A stretch of DNA of 64,000 nt from assembly GCA_037440065.1 (NCBI GenBank), contig JBBIUV010000017.1:124001-188000 (forward strand), read 5' to 3'. The DNA comes from UBA1563 sp037440065 (lineage in GTDB: Bacteria > Bacteroidota > Ignavibacteria > Ignavibacteriales > Ignavibacteriaceae). Below are positions 28,252 through 38,324 of this stretch, in pieces; the first letter of the stretch is position 1, and every line of letters starts with the position of its first letter. The position numbers and the translations under genes are program-made. The notes beneath the pieces were generated by a model, which had not been told where the DNA came from, made no database searches, and saw only the letters and a program-made list of their open reading frames with translations.

Positions 28252-29946
28252 ATGAACACAGAAATTTTAGGTGTAACGGTAATAATACTCTTAACATTCG
28301 TGCTCGGTTATCCTCTCGGGAAATACATCAGCAAAGTCTTTCGCGGAGAAAATATTTGGAGTGATTTTCTTAATCCTCTAGAAAAATTTGTCTTTAAAAT
28401 ATCTTCCATCAATCCAAATGAATCAATGGATTGGAAAAAGAACATGAAAGCTTTGTTGCGCCTTAATATCGTTTTTTTTATTTGGAGTATTATTCTTTTG
28501 ATATCACAAAAATATATTCCGTTTTGGAATCCCGTTCAAATCGGAAATATGGAGGCGACACAGGCTTTTAACACTGCTGTCAGTTTTACAACGAATACAA
28601 ATCTTCAACATTATTCCGGTGAAACTGGCGCATCCTACTTCACTCAGCTCTTAGTATTTTGCTTTTTACAATTTGTTACCGCAGCGAGCGGAATTGCAGC
28701 GCTTGCCTTACTCTTTAAAGGAATAATGCAGAAACAAATAACCGATCTTGGAAATTTTTATAATCTTTTTTTAAAAAGCTGTACAAGAATATTATTGCCT
28801 CTTTCATTTGTGGTAGCAATCATTTTGCTGCTCAATGGAACACCAACAACTTTTGAAGGACTACAAAAAGTTGTGACTCTTGAAGGAGATACAACTCTTG
28901 TTGCCACCGGACCTGCAGCTCCAATGATTGCGATCAAACAAATCGGAACAAACGGTGGAGGATTTTTTGGGCCAAATTCTTCTCATCCGTTTGAGAATCC
29001 TAACTATTTAACCAACATAGTAGAAAACTTGTCGATTTTGCTTATCCCGATAGCGCTGGTTTTTGCATTCGGATTTTATTTAGATAAGAAAAAACTTTCG
29101 TGGATTTTCTTTGGAGTAATGACAATTGTATTTCTCACTTTTGTTAGCAGTACAATATTACTGGAAACGAAGGGAAATCCAGAGTTAAAAAAACTTGGGA
29201 TAACGCAATCGATGGGAAGTATGGAAGGTAAAGAATTGAGATTTGGCTCCGCCGCATCAGCGTTATGGGGAGTATCAACAACTTCAACTTCCAACGGTTC
29301 TGTAAATGCAATGCACGATAGTTTTACACCATTATCAGGAGGAATTTTTCTCCTTGATATGTTGATCAATGCAATCTACGGCGGAGTTGGGGTTGGGTTT
29401 ATAAATTTCTTCATGTTTGTAATCATAGCCGTTTTTATTGGCGGATTGATGGTCGGGAGAACTCCCGAATTTCTCGGAAAAAAAATTGAAGCAAGGGAAG
29501 TAAAAATCGCAGCGCTGATTATTTTAATTCATCCATTCTTGATATTAGTCGGTACCGCAATTGCATCCTTCACAGCAGCGAACAACTCATCAATCGGCTG
29601 GTTGAGTAATCCCTCATTCCACGGCTTTTCTCAAATGTTTTACGAATTCACTTCTGCAGCGGCAAATAACGGCTCCGGTTTTGAAGGACTTGGAGACAAC
29701 ACTACTTTCTGGAATATTTCAACCGGGATAATAATGCTCTTTGGAAGATATATTCCGATCATCGGACCAATTGCAATTGCCGGTTCGCTCGCATCTAAAA
29801 AAACTGTCCCTTTTTCCGAAGGAACTTTGAAAGTAGACAGTATCGCATTTGGTGTTGTCTTATTAGGAGTAATAGTTGTTGTAGCAGCTTTGTCATTCTT
29901 CCCGGCTTTGTCGCTCGGACCATTAGCTGAATATTTTACAATGTAA
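28252..29946 (+). CDS. kdpA: K+-transporting ATPase subunit A
   Basis: The potassium-selective channel-like subunit of the Kdp ATPase, in the inner membrane. The 564-residue length is normal. Family segments are clear: TAFNTAVSFTTNTNLQHYSG, TNGGGFFGPNSSHPFENPNY and AANNGSGFEGLGDNT, which hold the selectivity-filter loops. About ten hydrophobic helices are visible. It is the first large gene of kdpFABC; kdpB begins 21 bp later. Confidence 0.97.
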   Translation: MNTEILGVTVIILLTFVLGYPLGKYISKVFRGENIWSDFLNPLEKFVFKISSINPNESMDWKKNMKALLRLNIVFFIWSIILLISQKYIPFWNPVQIGNMEATQAFNTAVSFTTNTNLQHYSGETGASYFTQLLVFCFLQFVTAASGIAALALLFKGIMQKQITDLGNFYNLFLKSCTRILLPLSFVVAIILLLNGTPTTFEGLQKVVTLEGDTTLVATGPAAPMIAIKQIGTNGGGFFGPNSSHPFENPNYLTNIVENLSILLIPIALVFAFGFYLDKKKLSWIFFGVMTIVFLTFVSSTILLETKGNPELKKLGITQSMGSMEGKELRFGSAASALWGVSTTSTSNGSVNAMHDSFTPLSGGIFLLDMLINAIYGGVGVGFINFFMFVIIAVFIGGLMVGRTPEFLGKKIEAREVKIAALIILIHPFLILVGTAIASFTAANNSSIGWLSNPSFHGFSQMFYEFTSAAANNGSGFEGLGDNTTFWNISTGIIMLFGRYIPIIGPIAIAGSLASKKTVPFSEGTLKVDSIAFGVVLLGVIVVVAALSFFPALSLGPLAEYFTM

Positions 29947-29967
29947 ACCAGATAGAGAAATAAATAG

Positions 29968-32001
29968 ATGAAACGTAAAAAAACTATAAAATTATTTGAA
30001 GCGAAATTAATTAAGGAAGCCGTTGCGGAATCTTTTGTAAAATTAAAGCCGGCATTGATGCTGAAAAATCCGGTGATGTTTACGGTTGAAATTGGTACTG
30101 CAATAATGCTTGCGATAACGTTCTTGTCGATGTTAGCCCCGGAAAGTGGAGAGGGGTGGTTTGGATATAACTTATCAATTACTCTTCTTCTTTTTTTAAC
30201 AATTATATTTGGGAATTTTGCTGAAGCAATTGCTGAAGCAAGAGGAAAGGCACAAGCAGCTTCATTAAGAAAAACAAGAGAAGAAACCGAAGCCAAATTA
30301 TTGCTGAGAGATGGTTCAATAAAAAGTGTCAGCTCATCCAACTTGAAAAAAGAAGATGTTTTTGTTGCTGAAGCCGGAGACACAATTCCAATTGATGGCG
30401 AAATAATTGAAGGAATCGCATCAATAGATGAATCAGCAATTACCGGCGAATCGGCTCCGGTAATTAGAGAAGCCGGCACCGATCATTCAAGCGTAATCGG
30501 CGGAACAAAAGTTCTTTCGGATAAAATAAAAGTTGAAGTTACTACGCAGCCAGGTGAATCGTTTCTTGATAAAATGATTTCACTTGTAGAAGGAGCGAAC
30601 CGTCAGAAAACACCGAATGAAATCGCATTAACAATTTTACTCGCAAGTTTTACTCTTATCTTTTTGATGGTGACGGTTACTTTAAAACCTTTTAGCAGTT
30701 ATGCAAACACAACAGTTACGATCACCGCATTGATTTCATTATTTGTCTGTTTGATTCCTACAACAATCGGCGGATTGCTTTCTGCAATTGGAATTGCCGG
30801 AATGGATAGAGCGCTTAAAGCAAATGTAATTGCCAAAAGCGGTAAAGCCGTTGAAAATGCGGGTGATATTGATGTTGTATTACTTGACAAAACCGGAACA
30901 ATCACAATCGGGAATAGAAAAGCGACAAATTTTTATCCGCTTAATGGAGTTGAAAATAAAGAATTCATAAAGCATTGTTTTCTTAGTTCACTTTCGGATC
31001 CAACACCGGAAGGAAAATCGATCGTTGAACTTTCGCAAAAACTTGATCCGTTTGTAATGACAAATAAATCAAATGGTAGTAAATTTATTGAGTTCACTGC
31101 TGAATCAAGAATGAGCGGAATTGATTTAGCTGATGGAACACAAATCCGCAAAGGTGCTTCGGATGCAATGAAAAAGTGGTCTAGTAACGGTGAAGTTGAT
31201 GAATTAACAAATTGCATAAACGAAATTGCAGCTAAAGGTGGAACTCCTCTTGCTGTTGCAGTTAATAAAAAAACGGTTGGGGTTATTCAACTTGAAGATA
31301 TTATTAAACCGGGAATCAGTGAACGCTTTGAGCGGTTGCGGAAAATGGGTGTTAAGACGGTGATGGTAACGGGCGATAATCCGTTAACAGCAAAATTTAT
31401 TGCGCACCAAGCAGGAGTTGATGATTTTATTGCCGAAGCAAAACCAGAAGATAAAATGAATTATATCCTTAAAGAGCAGCGGGAAGGAAAACTTGTTGCG
31501 ATGATGGGCGACGGTACAAACGATGCTCCTGCACTGGCACAAGCTGATGTTGGAGTTGCAATGAATTCCGGTACTCAAGCTGCAAAAGAAGCGGCAAATA
31601 TGGTGGATCTTGATAGCGATCCGACAAAGCTTTTAGAAGTTATTGAAATTGGGAAACAACTCTTAATTACTCGCGGGAATGTTACAACATTTTCTATTGT
31701 AAATGATGTTGCAAAATATTTTGCAATTGTTCCGGCATTATTCGCAGCTACAATTCCCGGTTTGAATGCTTTAAACATTATGCATCTTCAAAACTCCGAA
31801 TCTGCAATTCTTTCAGCAGTAATTTTCAATGCGTTTATTATCCCGGCATTAATCCCACTTGCGCTAAGAGGAGTAAAATACAAACCGATTGGCGCAACCG
31901 CGTTATTAACAAGAAATTTATTGATCTACGGTTTAGGCGGATTGATCGTTCCGTTTGTTGGAATTAAAGCGATTGATATTGTCGTCTCATTGTTTTTTTA
32001 A
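29968..32001 (+). CDS. kdpB: K+-transporting ATPase subunit B (P-type ATPase)
   Basis: The catalytic subunit that couples ATP hydrolysis to potassium uptake through KdpA. It has 677 residues. The phosphorylated aspartate is D307 in DKTGTIT, the same number as in E. coli. The TGES actuator motif (AITGESAPV), the nucleotide-binding KGAS, the hinge TGDNPLTA and MMGDGTNDAPALAQADVGVA are all intact. The stop is followed directly by kdpC. Confidence 0.98.
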   Translation: MKRKKTIKLFEAKLIKEAVAESFVKLKPALMLKNPVMFTVEIGTAIMLAITFLSMLAPESGEGWFGYNLSITLLLFLTIIFGNFAEAIAEARGKAQAASLRKTREETEAKLLLRDGSIKSVSSSNLKKEDVFVAEAGDTIPIDGEIIEGIASIDESAITGESAPVIREAGTDHSSVIGGTKVLSDKIKVEVTTQPGESFLDKMISLVEGANRQKTPNEIALTILLASFTLIFLMVTVTLKPFSSYANTTVTITALISLFVCLIPTTIGGLLSAIGIAGMDRALKANVIAKSGKAVENAGDIDVVLLDKTGTITIGNRKATNFYPLNGVENKEFIKHCFLSSLSDPTPEGKSIVELSQKLDPFVMTNKSNGSKFIEFTAESRMSGIDLADGTQIRKGASDAMKKWSSNGEVDELTNCINEIAAKGGTPLAVAVNKKTVGVIQLEDIIKPGISERFERLRKMGVKTVMVTGDNPLTAKFIAHQAGVDDFIAEAKPEDKMNYILKEQREGKLVAMMGDGTNDAPALAQADVGVAMNSGTQAAKEAANMVDLDSDPTKLLEVIEIGKQLLITRGNVTTFSIVNDVAKYFAIVPALFAATIPGLNALNIMHLQNSESAILSAVIFNAFIIPALIPLALRGVKYKPIGATALLTRNLLIYGLGGLIVPFVGIKAIDIVVSLFF

Positions 32002-32016
32002 TTGAAAGATTATAAA

Positions 32017-32580
32017 ATGAAAATCTATAAAGACATAAAACTTCACTTCCTAACGGTGTTAATGTTTGGACTGCTTTTCCCACTACTAATTTGGGGAATA
32101 GGGCAAGTTTTTCCGAATCAAACAAATGGATTGCCTATTTATAACAATGGAAATGTGATCGGATTTGAAAATATCGGACAAAAATTTCATTCCGATAAAT
32201 ATTTTTGGGGAAGACCTTCTGCCGTTGATTATAATGCTACATCCACTGGTGGTTCAAATAAATCAACCACAAATCCGGAATATTTAGAAGAGGTGAAAAA
32301 AAGAATTGATGAGTTTTTGTTAAAAAATCCTGAAGTAAAAAGAAGTGACATCCCCTCTGATCTAGTCACCGCATCAGGTTCAGGAATTGATCCGCACATT
32401 TCTCCACAAGCTGCTTTCATTCAAGTACCGAGAATTGCCAAAGAAAGAAATCTTGATAGACAAAAAGTAAAACAATTAGTTATCAACCGTATTAAAAAAC
32501 CATTGCTTGGTTTATTCGGTACAGAGAGGGTGAATGTTTTGAAATTGAATCTTGCGTTAGATGAATTAAAAAAGAATTAA
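32017..32580 (+). CDS. kdpC: K+-transporting ATPase subunit C
   Basis: A single-pass inner-membrane subunit needed for KdpB function. It has 187 residues from the ATG at 32017; a TTG at 32002, directly after the kdpB stop, would add five residues. One N-terminal membrane helix is followed by the diagnostic segments FWGRPSAVDYNATSTGGSN, GSGIDPHISPQAA and a C-terminal NVLKLNLALDEL. It is 23 bp upstream of the KdpD-like gene. Confidence 0.95.
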   Translation: MKIYKDIKLHFLTVLMFGLLFPLLIWGIGQVFPNQTNGLPIYNNGNVIGFENIGQKFHSDKYFWGRPSAVDYNATSTGGSNKSTTNPEYLEEVKKRIDEFLLKNPEVKRSDIPSDLVTASGSGIDPHISPQAAFIQVPRIAKERNLDRQKVKQLVINRIKKPLLGLFGTERVNVLKLNLALDELKKN

Positions 32581-32603
32581 TTTAAGTACAACAATTTATT
32601 TTT

Positions 32604-33752
32604 ATGGAACCGCAAATATCCATATCGGCAGAAAGGTTTTTAAATCTCATTCGCGCCTCTAAACGGGGCAAATTAAAAATATATATTGGAATGGCTGCCG
32701 GAGTTGGTAAAACCTACAGAATGCTTCTTGAAGGAAAAGAACTTTCTGAAAACAAAGTTGATGTTGTGGTCGGTTACATCGAAACGCACGGAAGAAAGGA
32801 AACAGAAAAACTTGTAGAAGGGCTTCCGATAATTGATAGAAAAAAAATATTCTATAAAGGAAAACAACTTGATGAAATGGACGTTGACTCAATACTACTT
32901 CAAAAACCTGTGGTAGTTTTGGTTGATGAACTTGCGCATACAAATATTCCCGGTTCTAAAAATGAAAAGAGATGGCAAGACGTAACTGAATTAATGGAAG
33001 CAGGTATAAATGTTATCAGCACGGTAAACATTCAGCACATTGAAAGTATCAACGAACAAGTTGAAAAGATAACAGGAATAAGAATAACGGAGCGGGTTCC
33101 CGATAGTGTAATCCATTCCGCAGAAGAAGTTGTAAATGTGGATTTAACAATTGAGGAATTGATCGACCGGTTAAAAGAGGGCAAAATCTACGATATGAAA
33201 AAAGTCCCGATCGCATTACAGAACTTTTTTCAAAAAGATAAATTATTGCAGCTTCGTGATCTGGCATTAAAAGAGGTCTCTCGCCAGGTTGAAAGGAAAA
33301 TAATGAGAGAAATTCCTCTCCCCTCGCGCGAAAGACTAAATGCTATTGTAACAGCAATAAGTACAAACAATACTTCGGGGAAAAAGTTAATTAGAAGATC
33401 ATCACGGCTTGCAGCAATTTATAATTCAAAATGGTTTGTAGTCTACGTGCAAACCGACAAAGAAAAATTGGATATGATTGACACGAAAACACAACGATAC
33501 TTGCTAAACAATTTTAAACTTGCAGTAGAACTTGGTGCTGAGGTAGTGGAATTAAGCAGTAATGAAATTGCAAAATCAATTGTGGAGTTTGCTAAAGAGA
33601 AAGAAGCAGCTTTAATTGTAATAGGCAAACCTATCTTCTCTATTCTTTATCGATTAAAACCTAAAAACTTTTTCCGCGAATTATCATTTTTAACTTCAAA
33701 AGAAAATATAGATATTTTAATGGTGTCTGCAGATGAAAACATTAAAAAGTAA
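32604..33752 (+). CDS. kdpD: KdpD N-terminal input protein (KdpD domain plus universal stress domain)
   Basis: A 382-residue protein equal to the cytoplasmic input half of classical KdpD. Residues about 20-230 form the KdpD domain with Walker A GMAAGVGKT (29-37) and LVDELAHTNIPGS. A universal-stress-protein-like domain covers about 250-380. The membrane helices and histidine kinase of full KdpD are absent. It overlaps the following histidine kinase gene by 20 bp, so the two are probably translationally coupled and may form one sensor. It follows kdpC by 23 bp. Confidence 0.93.
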   Translation: MEPQISISAERFLNLIRASKRGKLKIYIGMAAGVGKTYRMLLEGKELSENKVDVVVGYIETHGRKETEKLVEGLPIIDRKKIFYKGKQLDEMDVDSILLQKPVVVLVDELAHTNIPGSKNEKRWQDVTELMEAGINVISTVNIQHIESINEQVEKITGIRITERVPDSVIHSAEEVVNVDLTIEELIDRLKEGKIYDMKKVPIALQNFFQKDKLLQLRDLALKEVSRQVERKIMREIPLPSRERLNAIVTAISTNNTSGKKLIRRSSRLAAIYNSKWFVVYVQTDKEKLDMIDTKTQRYLLNNFKLAVELGAEVVELSSNEIAKSIVEFAKEKEAALIVIGKPIFSILYRLKPKNFFRELSFLTSKENIDILMVSADENIKK

Positions 33753-35583
33753 AATCAGTATCGGAGTCATCTTCCTCTTTGCAGTAATATTACTGTTGAG
33801 TGTATTGGGAATAATGTTCATTAACCATCTCACTCTAAAATCAAAAGGAACAATTGTAGAAAATTATTCCTCCGTTAATTATATGATGAATATGGTTAAT
33901 GAATTGGATGACATCAACATGTTCCATATTAAATTTCTTCAGCAAAAAGAAAATGTTGATAGTGTACAACGGAACAAATACCGCGAATCAATAAAATTCT
34001 TCGAGAAAAATCTTCATCTTGAAACAAAAAATATTACAGAACCAGGTGAAAGCGATATAGTTGATCAGCTGATCTCAGCTTATAATGATTATTTAAATAA
34101 CTACACCATTCTACTGGATAACTCTCAGCTAAAAGCAAAAGATTTTGAGCTATTACAAGAAAGATATTTAACAGTTAAGACGAAAATTCTCGACATTTAT
34201 AAAATCAACATGAAGGCTATAAACCATAAGACGAATAATTTACAAACCACAGCTGATGATGTTACCTTATACATGTCCATTGTTGCAACTCTAAGTATCC
34301 TTATTACCTTATCATTCATTTTTACTTTCCCATCAAGTATCGTTGAACCGATAAAAGCACTTACTGAAAAGATAAAATCAATAAGCGAAAAAAATTATGA
34401 CCAAAAGCTAGAAATCCGTTCTGAAGATGAGCTTGGAGAATTGGCGAATGCTTTTAATGTAATGGCGGCAAGATTAAAACTTTACGACGCCAAACAAATC
34501 GATCAACTTTTATTTGAACAGAAAAGACTTGAAGCCGTAGTTCATAGTTTTGAAGACGGAATACTCTTTGTTGATGAAAACCGGAAGGTAGTTTTAGCGA
34601 ATAGTATAGTACTAGAACTTACCGGATTAAAAGAAGAAAATATTTTACATCACTACCTCCAAGAGATAGCAGCAACTAATGATCTAATAAAAGAGATTTC
34701 AAAAACGGTTTCCGTAAAACATCTTGATGGTGAAGTTGATATTAAACCGCTGAGAATTGCAAACAACGGGAAGGAATACTTTTTCAATATTGAGACCGAA
34801 GAAATAATTACCTATTCAGAAACAGAAAAGAGAGAGACATTTATTGGTAATCTAATTTTGCTTAGAAACATCACAAAATATCAAGAACGCGATAAAGCAA
34901 AAACCAATTTACTTGCAACAGCTTCTCATGAGTTAAAAACTCCGTTGTCCTCCATAAATCTGAGTATAAAATTACTTGACGATAAACGCATCGGTATTCT
35001 CAACGATGAGCAAAAAGAGATTATTAATTCCTTAAGACAGCATAGTAACAGACTCTCCAGAGTAATTAATGAACTGTTGGACTATTCGCAAATTGAAACC
35101 GGCAATATTAGACTCAAGTTCACTTCGGTAAAACCTGATATCATTTTAGATATTGGAATTACCGCTTTGATGATGCAAGTTTCAGAAAAGTATATCGATC
35201 TGAAAACTAACATAGAAGAGGATTTACCAAATATTCATGCTGACCTTGAAAAGTTGGTTTTTGTCTTTATTAACATCTTAAACAATGCCATCAGGTATTC
35301 GAAAAAAGGAGATGAAATTAAAATAGAAGTTATGAAAGTGGATAACGAAGTTCAATTTTCTATTAAAGATAACGGACCGGGAATTTCAAAGGAAGATAAA
35401 GAAAGGTTGTTTCAGAGATTTACCCAAGTCGGTGAGATATCAAAACAAGGCTGGGGTTTAGGATTGGCAATTTCACGAGAATTTATCAATGCACAAAACG
35501 GTAGAATATGGGTTGAAAGCGAATTAGGAAAAGGAAGCAAATTTATTTTCAGCATTCCGGGAGTAACTAATTTGTCTAAATGA
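33733..35583 (+). CDS. Membrane sensor histidine kinase with HAMP and PAS domains
   Basis: A 616-residue kinase overlapping the KdpD-like gene. It has two transmembrane segments (about 7-30 and 176-198) around an extracytoplasmic helical bundle, then a HAMP domain with the EDELGELANAFNVMAARL signature, a PAS-like domain from about 265, a HisKA domain with phosphoacceptor H399 in ATASHELKTPL, and an HATPase domain with N box NILNNAIRYS and G boxes DNGPGIS and GWGLGLAISR. Context suggests it phosphorylates the NtrC-type regulator of the locus, which is inference. The extracytoplasmic sensor is unlike KdpD. Confidence 0.93.
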   Translation: MKTLKSKISIGVIFLFAVILLLSVLGIMFINHLTLKSKGTIVENYSSVNYMMNMVNELDDINMFHIKFLQQKENVDSVQRNKYRESIKFFEKNLHLETKNITEPGESDIVDQLISAYNDYLNNYTILLDNSQLKAKDFELLQERYLTVKTKILDIYKINMKAINHKTNNLQTTADDVTLYMSIVATLSILITLSFIFTFPSSIVEPIKALTEKIKSISEKNYDQKLEIRSEDELGELANAFNVMAARLKLYDAKQIDQLLFEQKRLEAVVHSFEDGILFVDENRKVVLANSIVLELTGLKEENILHHYLQEIAATNDLIKEISKTVSVKHLDGEVDIKPLRIANNGKEYFFNIETEEIITYSETEKRETFIGNLILLRNITKYQERDKAKTNLLATASHELKTPLSSINLSIKLLDDKRIGILNDEQKEIINSLRQHSNRLSRVINELLDYSQIETGNIRLKFTSVKPDIILDIGITALMMQVSEKYIDLKTNIEEDLPNIHADLEKLVFVFINILNNAIRYSKKGDEIKIEVMKVDNEVQFSIKDNGPGISKEDKERLFQRFTQVGEISKQGWGLGLAISREFINAQNGRIWVESELGKGSKFIFSIPGVTNLSK

Positions 35584-35592
35584 CATTCCTTT

Positions 35593-37326
35593 TTACGCAA
35601 GATAGGCGCTAACTAATTTTTCTTTACCAAGAGTATTTACCAGAAGCGCTTCATCATAGCTTGCCGGTTTTTCATTTTCGCCGAAGAAGTCTGTGTCGTT
35701 TCGATCTTTTTGCGTAATTGATCTTGCTCTCTCGGCAGTAAGCACCGAAAGTTTTTCAACAATAATATTGTTTCCGCTTTCCGCATCAACCTTCCCTTCT
35801 ATTACGTAGGGTCCCATTGACATCGTGAGTTCCGCGTATTGTGCATAGGCTTTCGGGAAGATCACGGCTTCAAATGTTCCGGTTAAATCTTCCAGCGAAA
35901 GAAATTTCATAATCTCCCCTTTACTTGTTTTTACCCGCTTTGAAGCCATATACCAGCCGATCATTTTAATTTTCCGGTTGTGGTATCTGAACATGTCGGC
36001 AGATTGAATAATGTCTTTTGCCTTAACTTCCGTATCAAAAAACTGTAACGGATGCTGCGTGATCATGTAGCCGAAAAGTTCATACTCGTAGAGACTTTTT
36101 TCTTCCGGAGAGAAATCGGTTTCCGTTACCACCTCTTTTTCCAACTGAACGGTTTCGTTAGCGAACAGATTATTATTGTACTCATTAACTATTGTTTTGT
36201 TTTTGAAATAGAGATCAAGCAGGCGAAGCAGCGTTGGTCTTGTTAACCCGAAGCAGTCCATTGCGCCGCACTTTATTAAAGACTCCGTTCGTTCATGCCC
36301 CAGCCTGGTGCGGGCAAGAAAATCGATAAGGGAAACAAAGTTCCCGTTTTTATTTCTTTCTTCTGCAATTATTTCCGCCGAACTTTCTTCAAAATTCCTA
36401 ATTGCAATAAATCCGACTCTTATTTCATTTCCCCTTCCCAAATATCCGTAAACACTTTCATTCACATCGGGAAGCAGTAATGTTAATCCGCACCGCTGCG
36501 CTTCGGTAATGTAAACTGCAGTTGAATAATAACCTCCGCCGTTGTTCAATACTCCAGCCATAAACTCAGCCGGGAAGTGAGCTTTTAAGTAGGCAACCTG
36601 AAACGAAAGCAATGCGAATGAAGCGCTGTGAGCTTTGCAGAATGCATATCCCGCAAATGATTCTATCTGTTTCCATAATGATTGCGATACGGCTTCAGGA
36701 TAATTCCTCTCTTTGCAGCAACTAAAAAAACGGTCACTTAGCAATTGCATCGCTTTGTGCGAACGCATCTTCCCGCTCATTGCTCTTCTCAGCAGATCGG
36801 CTTCTTCAAGCGTTAAACCCACCACGTGATGCGCTACTTTTATTACATCTTCCTGGTAAATCATCACGCCGTAGGTTTCTCCCAGAATTTCTTTCATCTT
36901 TGGGACAAGATATTTTCTCCGCTTCGGATCTTTGTGGCGTTCAATAAACTCTTTCATCATCCCGCTTTCTGCAACACCGGGACGAATGATCGACGAGACT
37001 GCCGTGAGCATTTCAAACGTGTCGCAATTTGTTCTCTTCAACAGCGACCGCATTCCCGGACTTTCGATATAAAAACAGCCTATTGTTCTCCCCTCGCGGA
37101 TCAACTTACGGGTCTCTAAATCGGCAAATACCTGCTTGTAATTGAAGAGGTTGAATCCGGTGCTCTTTATTGTTCGCTGGACCTCATCATATATTTGGGG
37201 AACTTGTTTACCGGGCGGGCGGTAATCAGCCATGTTAAAGAGTTTTGTCTTGCTTGGTTCCATTTTCTTTACACATATAGGTGAACATTTGCGCACTAAT
37301 ATATAAAGGAACTTGAAGAGAATCAA
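35593..37326 (-). CDS. dnaE: DNA polymerase III alpha-like protein lacking its N-terminal half
   Basis: The 577 residues match only the C-terminal half of DnaE-type polymerases. Clear segments are REGRTIGCFYIESPGMRSLL, IRPGVAESGMMKEFIERHKD, YGVMIYQEDVIKVAHHV, LRRAMSGKM and GYAFCKAHSASFALLSFQVA, followed by helix-hairpin-helix and OB-fold regions. The PHP domain and the palm aspartates, normally in the preceding 450-550 residues, are missing. Homology begins near residue 40 (QIYDEVQRTIKS). The first 35 residues are unrelated; ATGs at 37263 and 37233 are alternative starts. Only about 100 bp separate it from the next gene, so the missing half is not upstream. It cannot be a working polymerase alone and is probably a truncated remnant. 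Confidence 0.8.
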   Translation of the reverse strand: MILFKFLYILVRKCSPICVKKMEPSKTKLFNMADYRPPGKQVPQIYDEVQRTIKSTGFNLFNYKQVFADLETRKLIREGRTIGCFYIESPGMRSLLKRTNCDTFEMLTAVSSIIRPGVAESGMMKEFIERHKDPKRRKYLVPKMKEILGETYGVMIYQEDVIKVAHHVVGLTLEEADLLRRAMSGKMRSHKAMQLLSDRFFSCCKERNYPEAVSQSLWKQIESFAGYAFCKAHSASFALLSFQVAYLKAHFPAEFMAGVLNNGGGYYSTAVYITEAQRCGLTLLLPDVNESVYGYLGRGNEIRVGFIAIRNFEESSAEIIAEERNKNGNFVSLIDFLARTRLGHERTESLIKCGAMDCFGLTRPTLLRLLDLYFKNKTIVNEYNNNLFANETVQLEKEVVTETDFSPEEKSLYEYELFGYMITQHPLQFFDTEVKAKDIIQSADMFRYHNRKIKMIGWYMASKRVKTSKGEIMKFLSLEDLTGTFEAVIFPKAYAQYAELTMSMGPYVIEGKVDAESGNNIIVEKLSVLTAERARSITQKDRNDTDFFGENEKPASYDEALLVNTLGKEKLVSAYLA

Positions 37327-37427
37327 GAGCTAAAACGAGTGGAGAACTTTTTTATTTAAAACTTTGCTTTATTTAAGTGGCGGACATTTCATTCCCCGGC
37401 AATTCGTCTTACTCAATCACTTTATTT

Positions 37428-38261
37428 TTACTTCTTCAGTAATAATATTGCATTTGAGACAGGTCGTTCCCCCATTAAATCACTTGGATTATTAATTACC
37501 CCTTCACCTTTTATCCAAAGAGTTGTAGAGCCTCCTCCATCAAGATTAATTGCATCAACTACTCCAAGACAAATTAAAAAATCCTGCGCTTCAATCAGAT
37601 TCATTCCGTCAGCTTTGGTGCTTCTTCCATCAACAGCGATAAATAAAATATCATTTTCTGTTGTGCATAATAGTGTACGCGGATGCCGGTTTGTCACAAA
37701 TTTTATATCAGGCAAACTTGTCTTCTTTCCATTCAACAGAAGCAACGGACCGGAAACCAGCACTCCTTTTTCTTCTTTTGATGCTTCATAAAATTGTTCG
37801 GACTTAACTTGTTGAATTAAAACTTGATCATCCTTAGTAATAATTACTGCACCGTTAAGAACACTTTCCGGTTTTGCCCATTTTAATTTAGGCGATCTTG
37901 TTTTGTTGATAACGGAATCGTTCACTTCCAGATAACAAACTCCGGCGATGCTGTCCATATCAAAGTAACTGCCGTTAAGTGCGGCAGCCGCGTTGTTTAT
38001 TTCTCCAAATGAGCTTGTGGTCATCAGCTCCGGTTTGTTATAACTTAAATCGAAATGATATTTGCCGGAAGAGGTTTTGGGAAGGACTAAGAAACTTATT
38101 ATTTGTTTGCTGTTAAAAAGTGTATCTGCTGTTACCTGAAAATATTCAAGCGAATCGTTTGAATACTTCCTCTCATTATTCGGGAAGAAATTACTTTGCC
38201 CATAACCCGCAAGAGATATGAAAAGGGATAAGATAATTATGAAATGATTTTTCTTTAGCAT
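37428..38261 (-). CDS. Phosphodiester glycosidase (NAGPA/DUF2233) family protein
   Basis: A 277-residue exported protein with a signal peptide (MLKKNHFIIILSLFISLAGYG). The NAGPA-type domain is shown by AALNGSYFD, ILFIAVDGRS, DAINLDGGGSTTLWIKG and a terminal GERPVSNAILL. Members cleave phosphodiester-linked sugars or act in exopolysaccharide processing; the substrate here is unknown. It lies just upstream of the truncated DnaE gene on the same strand. Confidence 0.88.
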   Translation of the reverse strand: MLKKNHFIIILSLFISLAGYGQSNFFPNNERKYSNDSLEYFQVTADTLFNSKQIISFLVLPKTSSGKYHFDLSYNKPELMTTSSFGEINNAAAALNGSYFDMDSIAGVCYLEVNDSVINKTRSPKLKWAKPESVLNGAVIITKDDQVLIQQVKSEQFYEASKEEKGVLVSGPLLLLNGKKTSLPDIKFVTNRHPRTLLCTTENDILFIAVDGRSTKADGMNLIEAQDFLICLGVVDAINLDGGGSTTLWIKGEGVINNPSDLMGERPVSNAILLLKK

Positions 38262-38324
38262 GGGTTTTGTTTTGCTAATTTATTTTCTCTTTACAATATT
38301 ATATAACCAACAATGTTTTTTATT

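Noticed and set aside
29640..30479. A 279-codon minus-strand frame
   Set aside because: It lies fully across the kdpA end and kdpB start, whose products are unmistakable; its composition is typical of an antisense shadow.
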